A DNA stretch of 64,000 bases from Crotophaga sulcirostris (lineage: Eukaryota > Chordata > Aves > Cuculiformes > Crotophagidae), in contig VYZB01000382.1 of the NCBI GenBank assembly GCA_013397455.1, positions 71,391 to 135,390 on the forward strand, given 5' to 3'. Positions within the stretch are counted from its first letter, which is position 1. Every line of letters starts with the position of its first letter. The notes under the pieces are model-generated. The model saw only the letters and a list, made by a program, of their open reading frames with translations, was not told the origin of the DNA and did no database searches. The translations under genes were made by a program, and so were the position numbers. Shown here piece after piece: positions 13,591 through 25,855 of the stretch.

Positions 13591-14207
13591 CACTTCTGAG
13601 AAAGGTCTGTCTTTATTACTTTTTGATAACCTAATTATTTTCATTGTTAAAGCAAATAAAACACAAAATTTACAACCTGGGAATACTGGATTTTCTATAA
13701 AGTTTTATCTTCATCATCTTCCTAAAGAGAGTATGTGTAAATCTTCTTGCACGGCACTTCTCTATCTTTGGAACAGAAGAGAAGAAAGGAACCACAGACA
13801 ACTGTGCCCTACGTCCACCAGTGTCCTATTTGCATACCACTGGCACTGAACTGCTAACACAAGCATTAGCAAATAAAACAGTCTGCTGACAGTCTGAGTG
13901 TCGTTTATACATTTAAAAAAATCATAGCAACCCTACAATAATAGCCAACATTTTAATTTGGTACTGACTGCAACTTAGGCACTAGTTCTCAATTATGCTG
14001 AGAGCTAAGTGGGAATGTGTGCCTACATGTTTTTTATTGAGAATAACACTATCACTTTGTAATGCTATCACTTTTTACTGCCTTAGACCCCTTGGGGTCA
14101 TCAGATAAGCGTAAAGCGAAGTTCCCTGCAAGGAATTTGTTAACATAGTGCTAGTGCAAAAATACCTGTGTTTTGATGTACAAAGAAACATGAAAAAATA
14201 GACATAC

Positions 14208-14283
14208 CTGGTCCAATGCAGAATGATGCAATGATTGCAAGGATGCAAAATATACTGAGGTAGGGAAGCCAATACACGGTTTT
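14208..14283 (-). CDS. SLC2A9: SLC2A9 internal exon (start of TM10)
   Basis: This 76 bp exon has a TACTCAG acceptor and a GGACCAG|GTATGT donor. It encodes KTVYWLPYLSIFCILAII and then ASFCIGP, and ends with the first base of a Gly codon (phase 1). This matches the start of GLUT9 TM10, including the SFCxGPG turn. It is the last SLC2A9 exon found. The following exons (GIPF..., TM11, TM12, PETK and C-tail) should lie at lower coordinates, but none was recognised in 1-14207. They are therefore probably beyond the left edge. Confidence 0.93.
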
Positions 14284-16561
14284 CTGAGTAGATAAAAACA
14301 TTTACTGTAAGTATCCTGTATGTACCAATATTAAAAATAATCACAGTTAATATATAGTGTTTTCCACGATTCTTTCTCTATTTCAGAATTTAGACTAGGA
14401 TCACTTGAGAAAATCATAGTATTTCTGCAGAACTTTATTAGATTATTTGTAGTAAAGATCTTGGCCTCTGTGGAATCCCTGTAAAGAAACACTAGGCAAG
14501 CTCTGGCACTACAAAAGTCAAAATTATTAAAGTTTACAACTTCTTGTGCTAAAGTTTAAGCCAACCTGGAAAAATTTTTTTCTTTCCGTTGAAAAGATTC
14601 AGTGCCTCTATCCTCCTCAGGTATTTCAGTCATGTTTAAGAAGAGCAACTATAGCAGTCCATAGAGCCTCAAAATTCATGAGTTAAAGGCTGGGCTGAAG
14701 TCTAGACATGACAGGTTGCCTTTCAGTAGGACAGCTGTATCTGAACCTTAACAAAGCATGTGAAAGTCATAGTCCAGGGATTTTTAGTCATAGTCTGATT
14801 TTGCAGACAAGGAGGGTCATGTGTGCAAACAATAGATACAGGGGAAAAGACAACAAACTTGTAATTTGAATCATTTTCCTCACAAGGAAATTTTTTTTCT
14901 ACTTCTAAGCAGATTTTTCTTTATTCAAACCTCTAAATAATAGGAAATTGAAATACAATGAGCAATTTCTACTGAGTTTTCAGGACACTGTTACTTAATC
15001 ATGTAAGTGAATGCTTGATAATAATACTAATTAGACAGGAAAAATCACATGAATTTCCATTCTTTTCCTTACTCATCAGTGGGGTTTTTTCCATTAAAAA
15101 AGTGTGAATGCCATTTTTAGTAGAATTTAATATGTGTAACTGTAGCATCACAAAATATCACCTTGAGTGGCACTGTAAAAATATACTTGCTAAAATAGGT
15201 AATTATTTATTTAATTGTTAAATAAAGATCCTCATTTTCTGATGCTTTTTCTCTTGCAGTCTGGGTTATGGGAAAAAACATGATCTCCTAGGCATTAAGA
15301 GACTTGTAGATCTATCAAAATTACACATTCTGGAGTTCTTGTCTGAAAACAGACCCAAGGTCTCTTAAAGGCATTGAGAGAGAGAAGGTGCAAATACACA
15401 GTAGATACAAATGCCTGTGAGATCAAGCCTATTTGCACCCTGGTCCTCTGTTCAAAGCAATATCTAATCTCTAATACATAACAGATTGAGATTCTTCTGA
15501 AAGGAAGTAAAACTGAAGAAAGACACTCAAACTTCAGAGATTTACAGCAGCTGAAGGTCCTCACGCATCAAACTAGGTTTTATAAGACTTGGAACAGAAC
15601 TTTTCGCTCAGCACACAAAACTTGCAATAACTTCTCTCTCTGGAGAGCTGTGTTGCAGCTGTCATGACAAGTAAATGAAGCAAAGCTTTATTGTGCTGTT
15701 TATACAGGTAAGCCAAATAAAACTTTGCAACGGTATGGCATACATCTGCTAGTCAAACTGACTCTCTTCAACCAAGAAACAAGATTTGAAAATCAGATTA
15801 ATGGTAAGACACAGGAATCAATGACAGCAGGAAAACGACTTGATGAAAGACCACCCAAACCCATGCCATTGCAGACTGTCAGTGTTACTTCTCCAGAGCC
15901 CTCAAGAACAGAAAGAAACTGCATTGGTATGTAAATTGAAGCTAAACAAGTTAAAAATTACTCAGGGTCAGCATTTATATTGGTGTAATAATTTTCCTCT
16001 GACCATTTGAAATAGCTGGGGAAGTGACTGCTAATAACATCTGAGAACTTCAGTGCAAATGTTCTGCAAAGGCTAAGTCTTTATATTTTCAATTAAAATA
16101 TCAGAAATGTAACTTGAAAGAAACAGTACACATGAAAATGTTTCACTACTGGGAAAAACATCCAAGTCTAAGAACAAGGATGACATACTAAGTGCAAAAG
16201 AAATCTCAAGACGACTGCATTACAAATAAAAGATAAAAACATGGAATACGGGTAAGCCATTTACCAAACTATGGGTAAAATTGTCTTCACAATAGTTCAT
16301 AACATGCATAAATCTTTGAGTTAAGGAGACTGAATGTGACAAAGCCCTATGAGTTTTTAATGCAGAAGCTGATATGGCTAACCATAGTATTTTGAAACAA
16401 ACAGATTCATAAAAAGGCAAATGACAGACCTTCGAATCCATATACCAAACTGATTGAAAGGGCTTTCCTATGTAGGAATGCCAAGGCAAACTGGTATCAA
16501 GCACCTGGTGTTCAAAATAGGCAAATGAGAGAGTAAACATATGTCGTGACCATAGTGTTAC
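14284..16561 (-). other. SLC2A9: SLC2A9 intron (TM9 exon to TM10 exon)
   Basis: A 2278 bp intron with phase 0 boundaries and no recognised repeat. On the plus strand, 15815-15926 is an exon-like open stretch, described under findings. Confidence 0.85.
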
Positions 16562-16663
16562 CTGCAAAGTCAGAGAGACAGTAAGTACTGCAAAGAAGAC
16601 AACCATCAAACCAAAACCTCCAATGAGAAGAGGTCTGCGTCCGAGCCGCTCAATAACTAAGCT
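16562..16663 (-). CDS. SLC2A9: SLC2A9 internal exon (loop 8-9 and TM9)
   Basis: This 102 bp exon (34 codons, phase 0 at both ends) has a TTTTCCCCAG acceptor and a TTGCAG|GTAACA donor. It encodes [16 protein letters not shown], holding the GRR cytoplasmic motif between TM8 and TM9, and then TM9 ([18 protein letters not shown]). The first Arg of GRR corresponds to human Arg380, which is mutated in renal hypouricaemia, and it is intact. The first residue is Ser where human has Gly (VFSG becomes VFSS). The frame runs on past the donor for many codons without similarity to transporters, so the exon was cut at the GT. Confidence 0.95.
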
Positions 16664-19477
16664 CTGGGGAAAAAAAAAAAGGCACTTTACTTTCTTGATA
16701 AAGCATTGAAAAACTCAGACCATGTAATATATTCTAGTAAACATCAACATCAAAAAAAAATCATGAGAGTGGATTTTATACTATTTATCAGCTATGATGG
16801 GTTCATAATTTTGTTCACAATTATGTTTACACAATTTAACATGTTTGAAAAAACAAGTCAGCATAGCATTAACATCCTATTTAAGATCACTAAAAAAAGA
16901 GGAAACCATGAAAGCAGTACTTGCTGTTAGTTTTATGCCTGGACTTCCTACTACAAAACAAATGTGACCATATAGATAAGAAAAATATGCAACTGGTAAA
17001 TTCAAGTTTAAAATTGTTAGTGTGGAAGATTTCAAAGTTACCACAACATTTAACTTCTCGTGTAACAATTTAATAATAAAACATGCATTGCACCATTAAC
17101 TATATAAAAATAACGAATATGATAATACCTATGTAAACTGATTTTTTTTTTCAGGGCATAAATAACTGTACATTGATTGAATGGCATACAAATTTGCACC
17201 AAATTTCTATATTAATGTTCTTAGAATATGTAATTTTGAAATATCAAAATCCTGAAACAAATTACATTCCCTTGCATTTGCATTTTGACTGTTTCTTGAT
17301 TTCAACATGCCTCTGAATTTAAGCCTAAAAGGTTTAAAATTTATAACTAAACATTTTTTACCACAGATTAATTTTTACTAACCAAATTTTATTTTTTATT
17401 TTTTATTACAATTTCCTTTTTCTTCAAGCATAGAAGAAAAGTTCCCTTGTGATTTTGGATAGTTAATGTAATTAGAACACCCAGATAAAAGGAATCCACT
17501 CAGCAGAAAACTTTGCTCAGATGAGTGATTTTAACACTGATACTTGTGCACTCACATATATTTTGAACTTATATTTAACACCTGAAGATAAATCAACTTT
17601 GTTAAAAGTAATCATAAAATCTGAATACTTATCTACTAGAGAAGAACAGAATGAAGTTTCTTAAAAAGCTATGACACAAAACTGTCTTTACCAGTCTGAC
17701 TCATTAAAATAGGCTAATACATATTTTATGTCATAAGAGTTGATAACTACTAGAATGACTAATTACAGTTGGCTTTCTTACGAGAAGAATAAAACAATTT
17801 TACAAAGCCCAAAATACACCTCTTCAAATAAGTTAAAGTCAGAATCACACAACTGTTTGCTACGTTGTTATTTACTGAAGACTGAAATCCCTCTTCCACA
17901 CATGCTTTGAGCAGAAGATAAAACGAGAAACTATCATAAAATGAAATCTGGAGTAATACCCGTAATTCTGGGAGACGATGCACACCGTTCCACAGTGAGC
18001 ATCTAGAAGAAATGCGTTAAAGGGAAGTACAAAGTCACCCAGGGAAGAAATGTCTTATGTGGCCAGTGCATCTCCCACATCAGGTTCACCAGCAGATTTT
18101 AGGACAGACTTCAAAGCATGACCCTGCAGAGCTTGGCTTCCACACAAGAGCTGCACACTCTAATGCTGCAGAACACAGAAAGCAGCTCTGGGGCGAGCTT
18201 TCGCGTTCTTTATTTCTTTAAATGAGGAAATATACTCATTTTGACAGCTTCCATAATAGAATTTATTTCAGAGGCATGTTTAAAATTGACCCGCGCTGAT
18301 GTTATTAACACTTCACACTATGTTCACAGGATCTAAATGCTCCCGAACTGCAACTGCTGGCATTGTCAAAACCTCTACAAGATGCCAAATATTTTCTACT
18401 ATGATTAATGTATCCTTCTTGCAAACACGTGTGGCTGCATATACACTTAACCAAGAGAAATTTTTTATGGCTATGAGGGATTCTCCAATGGGTCCATAAG
18501 AAGACAGGCACTTCTGCAATATATGTTTCACATGTATTTTGATATGAATTATACATTCAGCAATAGATGGTGCACATGTAATTTGCCACACCAGGGAATT
18601 TTCCTTATTTTTTTCAATTCTGGTTTGGTGGTCATGATTATATAATCTTGGTATTACTCCAGCTGGCAGGTTATGTATTACAACGGAGTAAGGGATGAAT
18701 AGATGGTTTGTAGATGGCTCTTGTAAAGAGTAAAACAAGGGGGGAAAGTGCTAGATTGTTTCTAGTTGTAAAATTTAAAGAAAAGCAAACCCTAGTAAGG
18801 GAGGGCAGTTTGGACTAAGTTCTTCGAAAATGTATTTGCATGCAGTTGTGCCTACATGCATTGAGAATAAGTAATGTGGACATATTTGGGCAAATTGAGG
18901 TGGACTAGTAAGGAACTCCCAGTTTTAACTGAGATAAGCACAGATACAGTTACAGCAGTGGGCTCGATTTCCATTTTACAGAAAAGAATAATAGATTCTA
19001 ATACATTTAAAATATTTTTTATTCAGAGATGATTCAGGAAGAAATAAAGCTAATCCATGAGTAGTCATTTTTTCCCCTGAGCTGATGCCAGGTTTCCCAA
19101 GCATTCATCATTGTTCTTTATTTAATACAGTAGCAATGAGGAACCTGAGTGCTTCAGCTTCTGGGCACTCCCTGCAGTTTCTGCACCAAAGAATTTACAA
19201 TTACAATTCTTGCTGACATATCTTGTGATTATGGAATGAACCATCTTTGTTCACTGGAAAAAATAAGCAGCCAGTTTGTCCTTATTGACAGGGATTCTAT
19301 GACGTACCAGAATTGCTGGGAATTGTATAATCATTTCCAAAGTTGATATGAAGGTAAGTACACTGACAACACTAATAAACCTAGGAAATATAGACTCAGA
19401 ATGTTTTTCAAGTAGACGTGATTAACTTGCAGTTATGGGGAGAAAAATGCCTACTTCCATTTTAAAGCTAAGGACAT

Positions 19478-20453
19478 CAGAGTATCACAATATTACAAGG
19501 TTGGAAAGGACCTCTGAGATCATCAAGTCCAACCTATAGGTTAACACTAATACCAATTCATCATCTAAACCATGGTACTGAGTGCCTCATCCAATCTCCT
19601 CTTAAACACCTCCAGGGTTGGCGATTCCACCACCTCCCTGGGCAGCGCATTCCAATGGCTAATTACCCTTTCTGTGAAGAACTTTTTCCTAATATCAAGC
19701 CTAAACTTTCCCTGACAAAGCTTGAGTCCATGTCCTCTAGTTCTGTCACTGGTCACCTGAGAGAAGAGACCAACCCCTGCCTGACTACAACCTCCTTTTA
19801 GGTAGTTGTAGACAGCAATAAGGGCACCCTTGAGCCTCCTCTTTTTCAGGCTAAACAACCTGAGTTCCCTCAGTCGCTCCTCGTAGGGCTTGTGCTCCAA
19901 ACCCTTCACCATCTTCATTGCTCTCCTCTGGACACATTCCAGTCTTTCTCAAACTAAGGGTCCCAGAACTCCACACAGTACTCAAGGTGAGGCCTGACCA
20001 GTGCTGAGTATAGGGGGAAAATAACTTTTCTGGTCCTGCTGGCCACACTATTCCTGATGCAGGCCAGGATGCCATTGGCCTTCTTGGCCATCAGGGCACA
20101 CTGCTGGCTCATGCTGAGTTTCCTGTCTACTAGCACCCCCAAGTCCCTTTCTACCTGACTGCTCTCCAGCCACTCTGTCCCCAGTCTATAGCTTTGCATG
20201 GGATTATTGTGTCCAAAATGAAGCACCCGACATTTGGACTTTAATTAAACATCATCCCATTAGAATCAGCCCATCTCTCCACTCTGTCAAGGTCCCTCTG
20301 CAGGGCCATCCTACCCTCTAACAGATCAACTCTTCCTCCCAGTTTGGTATCATCCACAAACTTGCTAATGATAAACTCAATCCCCTCATCCAGATCATCA
20401 ATAAAGATATTAAACAGGACTGGGCCCAACACTGATCCCTGGGGGACACCACG
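19478..20453 (-). mobile_element. CR1 LINE, about 1 kb, 5' truncated
   Basis: It starts with the CR1 3' tail in reverse complement (tatcacaatattacaaggtt) and ends abruptly after tgatccctgggggacacca. Minus-strand frames show [16 protein letters not shown] and [11 protein letters not shown], the RT catalytic region (FVDD here instead of FADD). The rest is split over three frames, so the RT is broken by frameshifts. It lies in the SLC2A9 intron between the TM8 and TM9 exons, in the same orientation as the gene. Confidence 0.95.
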
Positions 20454-23400
20454 TAATGGTGGGACATCTGTAATTTGTTCAAATGTGTGACCTATATCGC
20501 CAGTTCCAACCCAATGAAACCCATCTGCTTATGGCACAGATTCAAAAAAGGCACATCAGTCTCTGCTGAAATGGGATACTACACAGAATCAAGCTCAAGG
20601 AAAGCCAAGTGCAACAATCAAAACCATGTTCCCTATCTGGTTATAAATTACAAAGCTGTGGTCTCGTGAAAGGCAGCATCTATGTTTGGAAAGACATAGG
20701 TTTGTGGCTTTGCTGGTCAGGAGGCAATGCAGAAGCATCCCAGGGCCTAGTGGCTGGCAGATCAAAGTTGTTCAACTGGGATCCAATCCAGAACAGAAAA
20801 GCCTCTCAGGAGGCACCATTTTTCATCAAGGCCAAAAAGGTTTTTCAAATCGTTTAAGCATACAGATGTTTCAACAGCCATTCCATCGAGCTGTTTATAT
20901 CTACAATTATTTCTAAATAAAATTTGATTTATTTTTGAGGATCTCTTATGAAAAACCTACGAAAATATATCAGTATCTCAAAATTCTCTGCTGAATTGTT
21001 TGTTCTTCTTTTCTTGATTGGAAAAAAAAAGCTCAGATAAACTCTGAAGTTTCACCAAACATTTGAAAAGAAAGAGCTAACATCTCCCATAACAAGTTTC
21101 CCTGGTGAAAGAAATGCTAGTTGTGAGGTTATAAACAGACAACAACTTCATTTTTAGTTCCAATTATACAAATCTGAAACTTGTTAACTTGCAAAACCCA
21201 CTAAGATGCTTATGACTCATTAGAAGTGGAAGATGATTCACCAGTTTTCAAGTATTTATAGTTCTCAATGGTTCACTGCTATGCACTGGTAACTGTTAAC
21301 TATTGAAGACCTATAACAAGTCAAAATATACTATATGGTAGAGTAAATGAAATAACAAGAAATTCAGCATACGATGAAGTACAGTCAAAAAAAGAATATT
21401 ACAACTCTCTTCTGTCACGCACTCTATTATTTGCCAAATTATGTAGGATGATACTTGTTTATGTGTGACTATAAACATGCATTTGTAGAAGCTGAAAATG
21501 ACTGAAAATGTGTAAAAAGTATTGCAAACGTTTGGTGATAATAAGGCAACTGATATGCAAACTAAGTTAACAGTTCACACAACTTATGACTGGCAGGAAA
21601 CACTTGTGAATAAAGTTAAAAAAGCAAATGACAATCTTTTCACCTGAGTCAGCCATAGATATCAGGGCTGACAATGAAAGCAGAATGCACTAAAAAAGAT
21701 CAGACAAGCTTCTCTGGATAAAATGAACATGTAAGTGAGCTCCACAGCCCAAACAGGAGCTCACTGAATACTATCCGCTTCCTATTCCCTAGTCCTAAAT
21801 TACAGTAAAAAAACCCTATCAGATTTTCTTCATGTCTCAGCTATGCAAAGAAGTTTGATCTATATGCTAACATCAAGAGTAGCCACACTTTTTTCCTCAT
21901 TTATTTTGGAAATAGTCTGAGTAAGTTTGTATGTTTAGATTCAGACTCAATGTGACAAGCTAACCCTGTGTTATTTCCATTTTAAATACCAGGATTAAAA
22001 TGGATAATCACATTTATATCGCTGTCAGGTCTATTTAAGACCCAATGTGCAGTATCTTGCATCCAGGAGAAGGAGAGGAATAGGAGATTGGGGGCTATAA
22101 ACTGTTTTTTTCATTCATATTTTATGCATATCCATTTGCTTACTGTATGAATTATACAGTTTTAAAACAAAGAAATAGGTTATTTTATTTGAACACCTAA
22201 ACTGGAATTTAGAGGCCTAGCACCAAGTTTGACTACACAAGCACAAGCCTTAAAAAAATCTGTGCCTACCCTGGCTCCTACATCAGTTTACCTGCACCTG
22301 TGTTAATACTGGGACAGGATAAGATCCTACATATCTTCCGTAGGTACCAGGCTGGGGATTACTATCAGCAAAGGGTGGAACTGATTGCTAAGTTTTTAAA
22401 CTCAGAACTATTCTGCAGTGAAGCATCCTTGATTAGCTTCACTTAGCAGTGAAATTTCCATTCACTAAAGAGGGTCTCTATACTCAGTGCCTGCCAGACC
22501 AGCATGATCAACACATAGACCATGCAGGAATTCACTCTGCCCAGTTGCTTTTGCCTCAACAGTGCCTGGGAACAGCCCTTAGGACAGCATAAAAGCCTTA
22601 TTACCTTAAGCATAAAAGCATAATTACCTGTTACCTTATTCCTATTATGCCCCTGCAGGAAACTGTAGATATTTTTGAAGCAAAGCTCCTTCTGTTGATG
22701 ATTTATTTGTTAAAAGCACTAAGTTTTGCCTTGTGTGAGGCTTGTGTTATAACAGTTATACTAGATCTTGAGCTATGACAGAATACCACGTCTGCTGCTT
22801 TGTTTTCTGATGATGGCAGTTGAACGCTCTGATGCAGATCATATTGAATAGATTGGGAAAAAAAACACTCAAAACCAATTTTTTTTAATACTCAAATGCA
22901 GGAGATATATCTTTAAAACTTTCAATTTCTGAATATATCCTACAGAAGGATTTGTACTACATAAATGCAGTCTTTAACCCACTATATCTTGGGTTTTAGA
23001 AGGGGCATTTAAAGGCAGACCTTCATAAGGAGACTTTTTCTCCCAGAAGGCACTACATGTTTACTTCAACACATACAATCTTTGTCTGTCTGAGAGGTCA
23101 GGTGTAATAAAATGATAAAGAAGGAATAATGTCTTCGTCTAAAAGCAATTCCCTTGACCACTTGTGGACTTATGTAGCATGCATTAACACAGTCACACTC
23201 TGTGATTCACCCTGCAGTGAAAATGTGCCCACATGCACTCTGGCCATCAATAAATACCATGGTCTGGGAAGCTGCTTGGTTAGTATCTTTTTTTTTGTAC
23301 TGCCAATTCTTTCTGATTAGATTTTGCCCAATACAGTGACATGAATCTGAGAGTTTTTCCACTCACAGATTTGCTCCATAAAGATTGCACATTTACACTT

Positions 23401-25812
23401 CATATCTGAAATGAGGATGAATTCGTGACTAGGGTGTAATTAATGACTCCCTGCATCTAACAGAATTCAGTATCTTATATTCCAAATGAATTACCGAGTA
23501 TTTTTTTGGATTTCACTTATTAGACATACTTAGCAGTGCTTTTGTAGGACTGAACAAAGCATATGCAAACCATCTAAAAATTCATGCAATTGAAATTTTG
23601 TACCAGCAAAACAAATTAGTATGGTAAGTAATTTTGGAAGCCAACTGTTTGCTCATGTAGGCAACTATTTTTGGCTTCTTAAAATTATAGATGATGAACA
23701 GCATCAATATTTCTCTTGGTGCCAGGTAACGTTTTCCCTCAAATCACTATGCAGTAGCATATTGACTAAAGACTACTGTTCACCTTACAACCTATTAGTT
23801 AAAATGAGGCTTTCATAATGATGATTAATGAAATTCCTGGAAAACTTGTGAGCTCTTGGCAACATCTGAGAGCGCTGTATATGGGCAGAGAGAGCATCTA
23901 TCTTACATTACGCAGGGAGAAAGAAAAGAGGGTCTTGCTTTCATCCCCCCCAGAACACTAAGATGAATTATTAACCGATCCAACAGTATGACAGCAGCTA
24001 GAGAAGACTAAGGTATAAGAATGGTCAAAACAGATTTGCTCGGTGCAGATTGATGTGACTTCTTTCACTGTCAGGGCAGAGGCTGAGTTGATAGAAACAA
24101 ACCAAAAAACATGATAGATTTTGACTTCAGTAAGCCTTCTGACACAGTTCCACATAACACTTTGTATTTGTGCACATGATTTTTTTTTCCTTCTCAAAGT
24201 GCAGTACTGAGTGCCTTTTCTTGCTGAATTTCATCTCACCAATTTCAGGCCATGTGTCCAGTTTCATATGATCTTCCATAGTTCTTGCAAACAGTTTTGA
24301 GTTTCTCGATTTGGAGCTTTTGAATGACATAGCTGATTATAAAAGGCTCTTTTTAACCTCTTCCATATTATTAATGGATATTTTTATGATTCTCTGATCC
24401 AGGACAAACCAGCACAGAATCCCATTTTATATTTCTTCGTATGACAGTGTTGATAGCTACTCACTAAGAATAGTTTTGCAGTAAGATGTGCATCCACACT
24501 GTTATAATTTCATCCAGCCCACAGCTGCTGTATCTTATATTCTCTAATCTCAACATGATGGACCTTTTCATACAATATGTACAAAAAAATGTGAAATTCA
24601 CAGCTTTAGGATATTGTGGATTCTAAAAACATATAAAAGTTGAAAAGTAACTTTACAAATTTAAAGAACAAATTCTATCCAGGCTATTAACAGCCAAGAT
24701 ATTGCCTCCTAATTCTGGTACTCCTTGAGCAACAGCCTGTCAGGGTGAGAGGAGCAAAAGGGAAAAATGCTGTGTGTGCCCCATTCTTGCACTCTCCTCT
24801 ACTAACAGCCTATTGGGGACTATGGGTAGGTGAAGGTTGATTCTGACCTAGTGCAAACAATGTCACGTGGGACAGCATTAGAAGTCTTTAAAAAATCAGA
24901 TTATAGCAAAATTTACTAAGAACTTTCAGGCTGAAGTTATCTTGTCAATCCATTTTTCCCATGTGCTACAACTGGCTGTCACTGGAACATATTTCTTCCT
25001 GTTCTGACCCCAGTGGAGCCACTGTTTCAATGGAGATACCTTGCATTAGCCTTTGGATACCGTGTAGAAAATGTGATAGGGATGAGGACACTTACTGAAC
25101 TGTCTGGAGTACAGATGTGTTTTAAGATGTGCCATACCCTAAGCAGGGAATTCCTTCTTGTATGCTAAAATCTATTAACACTAAAAGAAAAACAAAGCCC
25201 TTTCTCATGGCATCCCAAAGCAGATTAAAGTCATCTCACCTAAGAAAGCTGGCTTCCTTAACTTCTATGTGATACTGCAATGGATTTTTGGTATTCTTTT
25301 GTGGTCTATAACTGAATTGTATTTTAACTCATTCCAGGCTTTGCACCATTTGTCTCTGTCATAGGCTTTGGGAGGCACATTAGTAACACCTTGATGCATC
25401 ACCTCATGGGAAATGCTTAAGGCATAATCTTCCTAACATAGCCATAGTTAATTTCTTTCTGTGAACATTATATAAAGAAAATGTGATGCCACAGATGGCA
25501 AAATTGGATGTAGGATGCTTAATCTGAATAACATTCCCTTTTATTCTATGATGGTTTCATGGAGTCAGGGTGGAATCTTTTCACACATTTATTTCTGGCT
25601 CCCTTTCCATTCAGCCTGTTGCCTTGTCAAAGAAAGGCACTGGCAAATTGTTCTTTCTGTCCACTGAGAGTAAGGCAACAACTAAATGAAATTAACCTAA
25701 ACTACTACAAATTAAAAAAAAAGACACAGTAATCAATCTTACTAAAGATTAACTAAGTTTGGCCCCTTACTGTATAGTTTAAAGAATGGATTTCTAAGAA
25801 ACAGTGGCAGTA

Positions 25813-25855
25813 TCGTACAGGTCTTTTCCAACCTAAACAATCCTATGATTCCACA
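25813..25855 (+). repeat. CR1 LINE 3' terminus, short, sense on plus
   Basis: The plus strand reads caggtcttttccaacctaaa and then caatcctatgattcca, the sense-strand CR1 3' end. Only about 40 bp is recognisable. Confidence 0.65.

Larger units (their letters stand above)
1..14207 (-). other. SLC2A9: SLC2A9 intron or 3' region left of the TM10 exon
   Basis: These 14.2 kb lie downstream of the TM10 exon in the sense of the gene. Because the next exon was not recognised here, the stretch is best read as one large intron continuing off the window. It contains CR1 pieces at 1-272, 1634-2012, 10276-11554 and 13351-13590, an LTR at about 4090-5170 and an assembly gap at 10549-10745. The rest is AT-rich sequence with no supported gene. 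I read it by eye, so a short diverged exon could have been missed. Confidence 0.6.

Noticed and set aside
16220..16609. 129-codon minus-strand frame overlapping the TM9 exon
   Set aside because: Only its first part is SLC2A9. The rest is read-through past the GT donor at 16561 into the intron.
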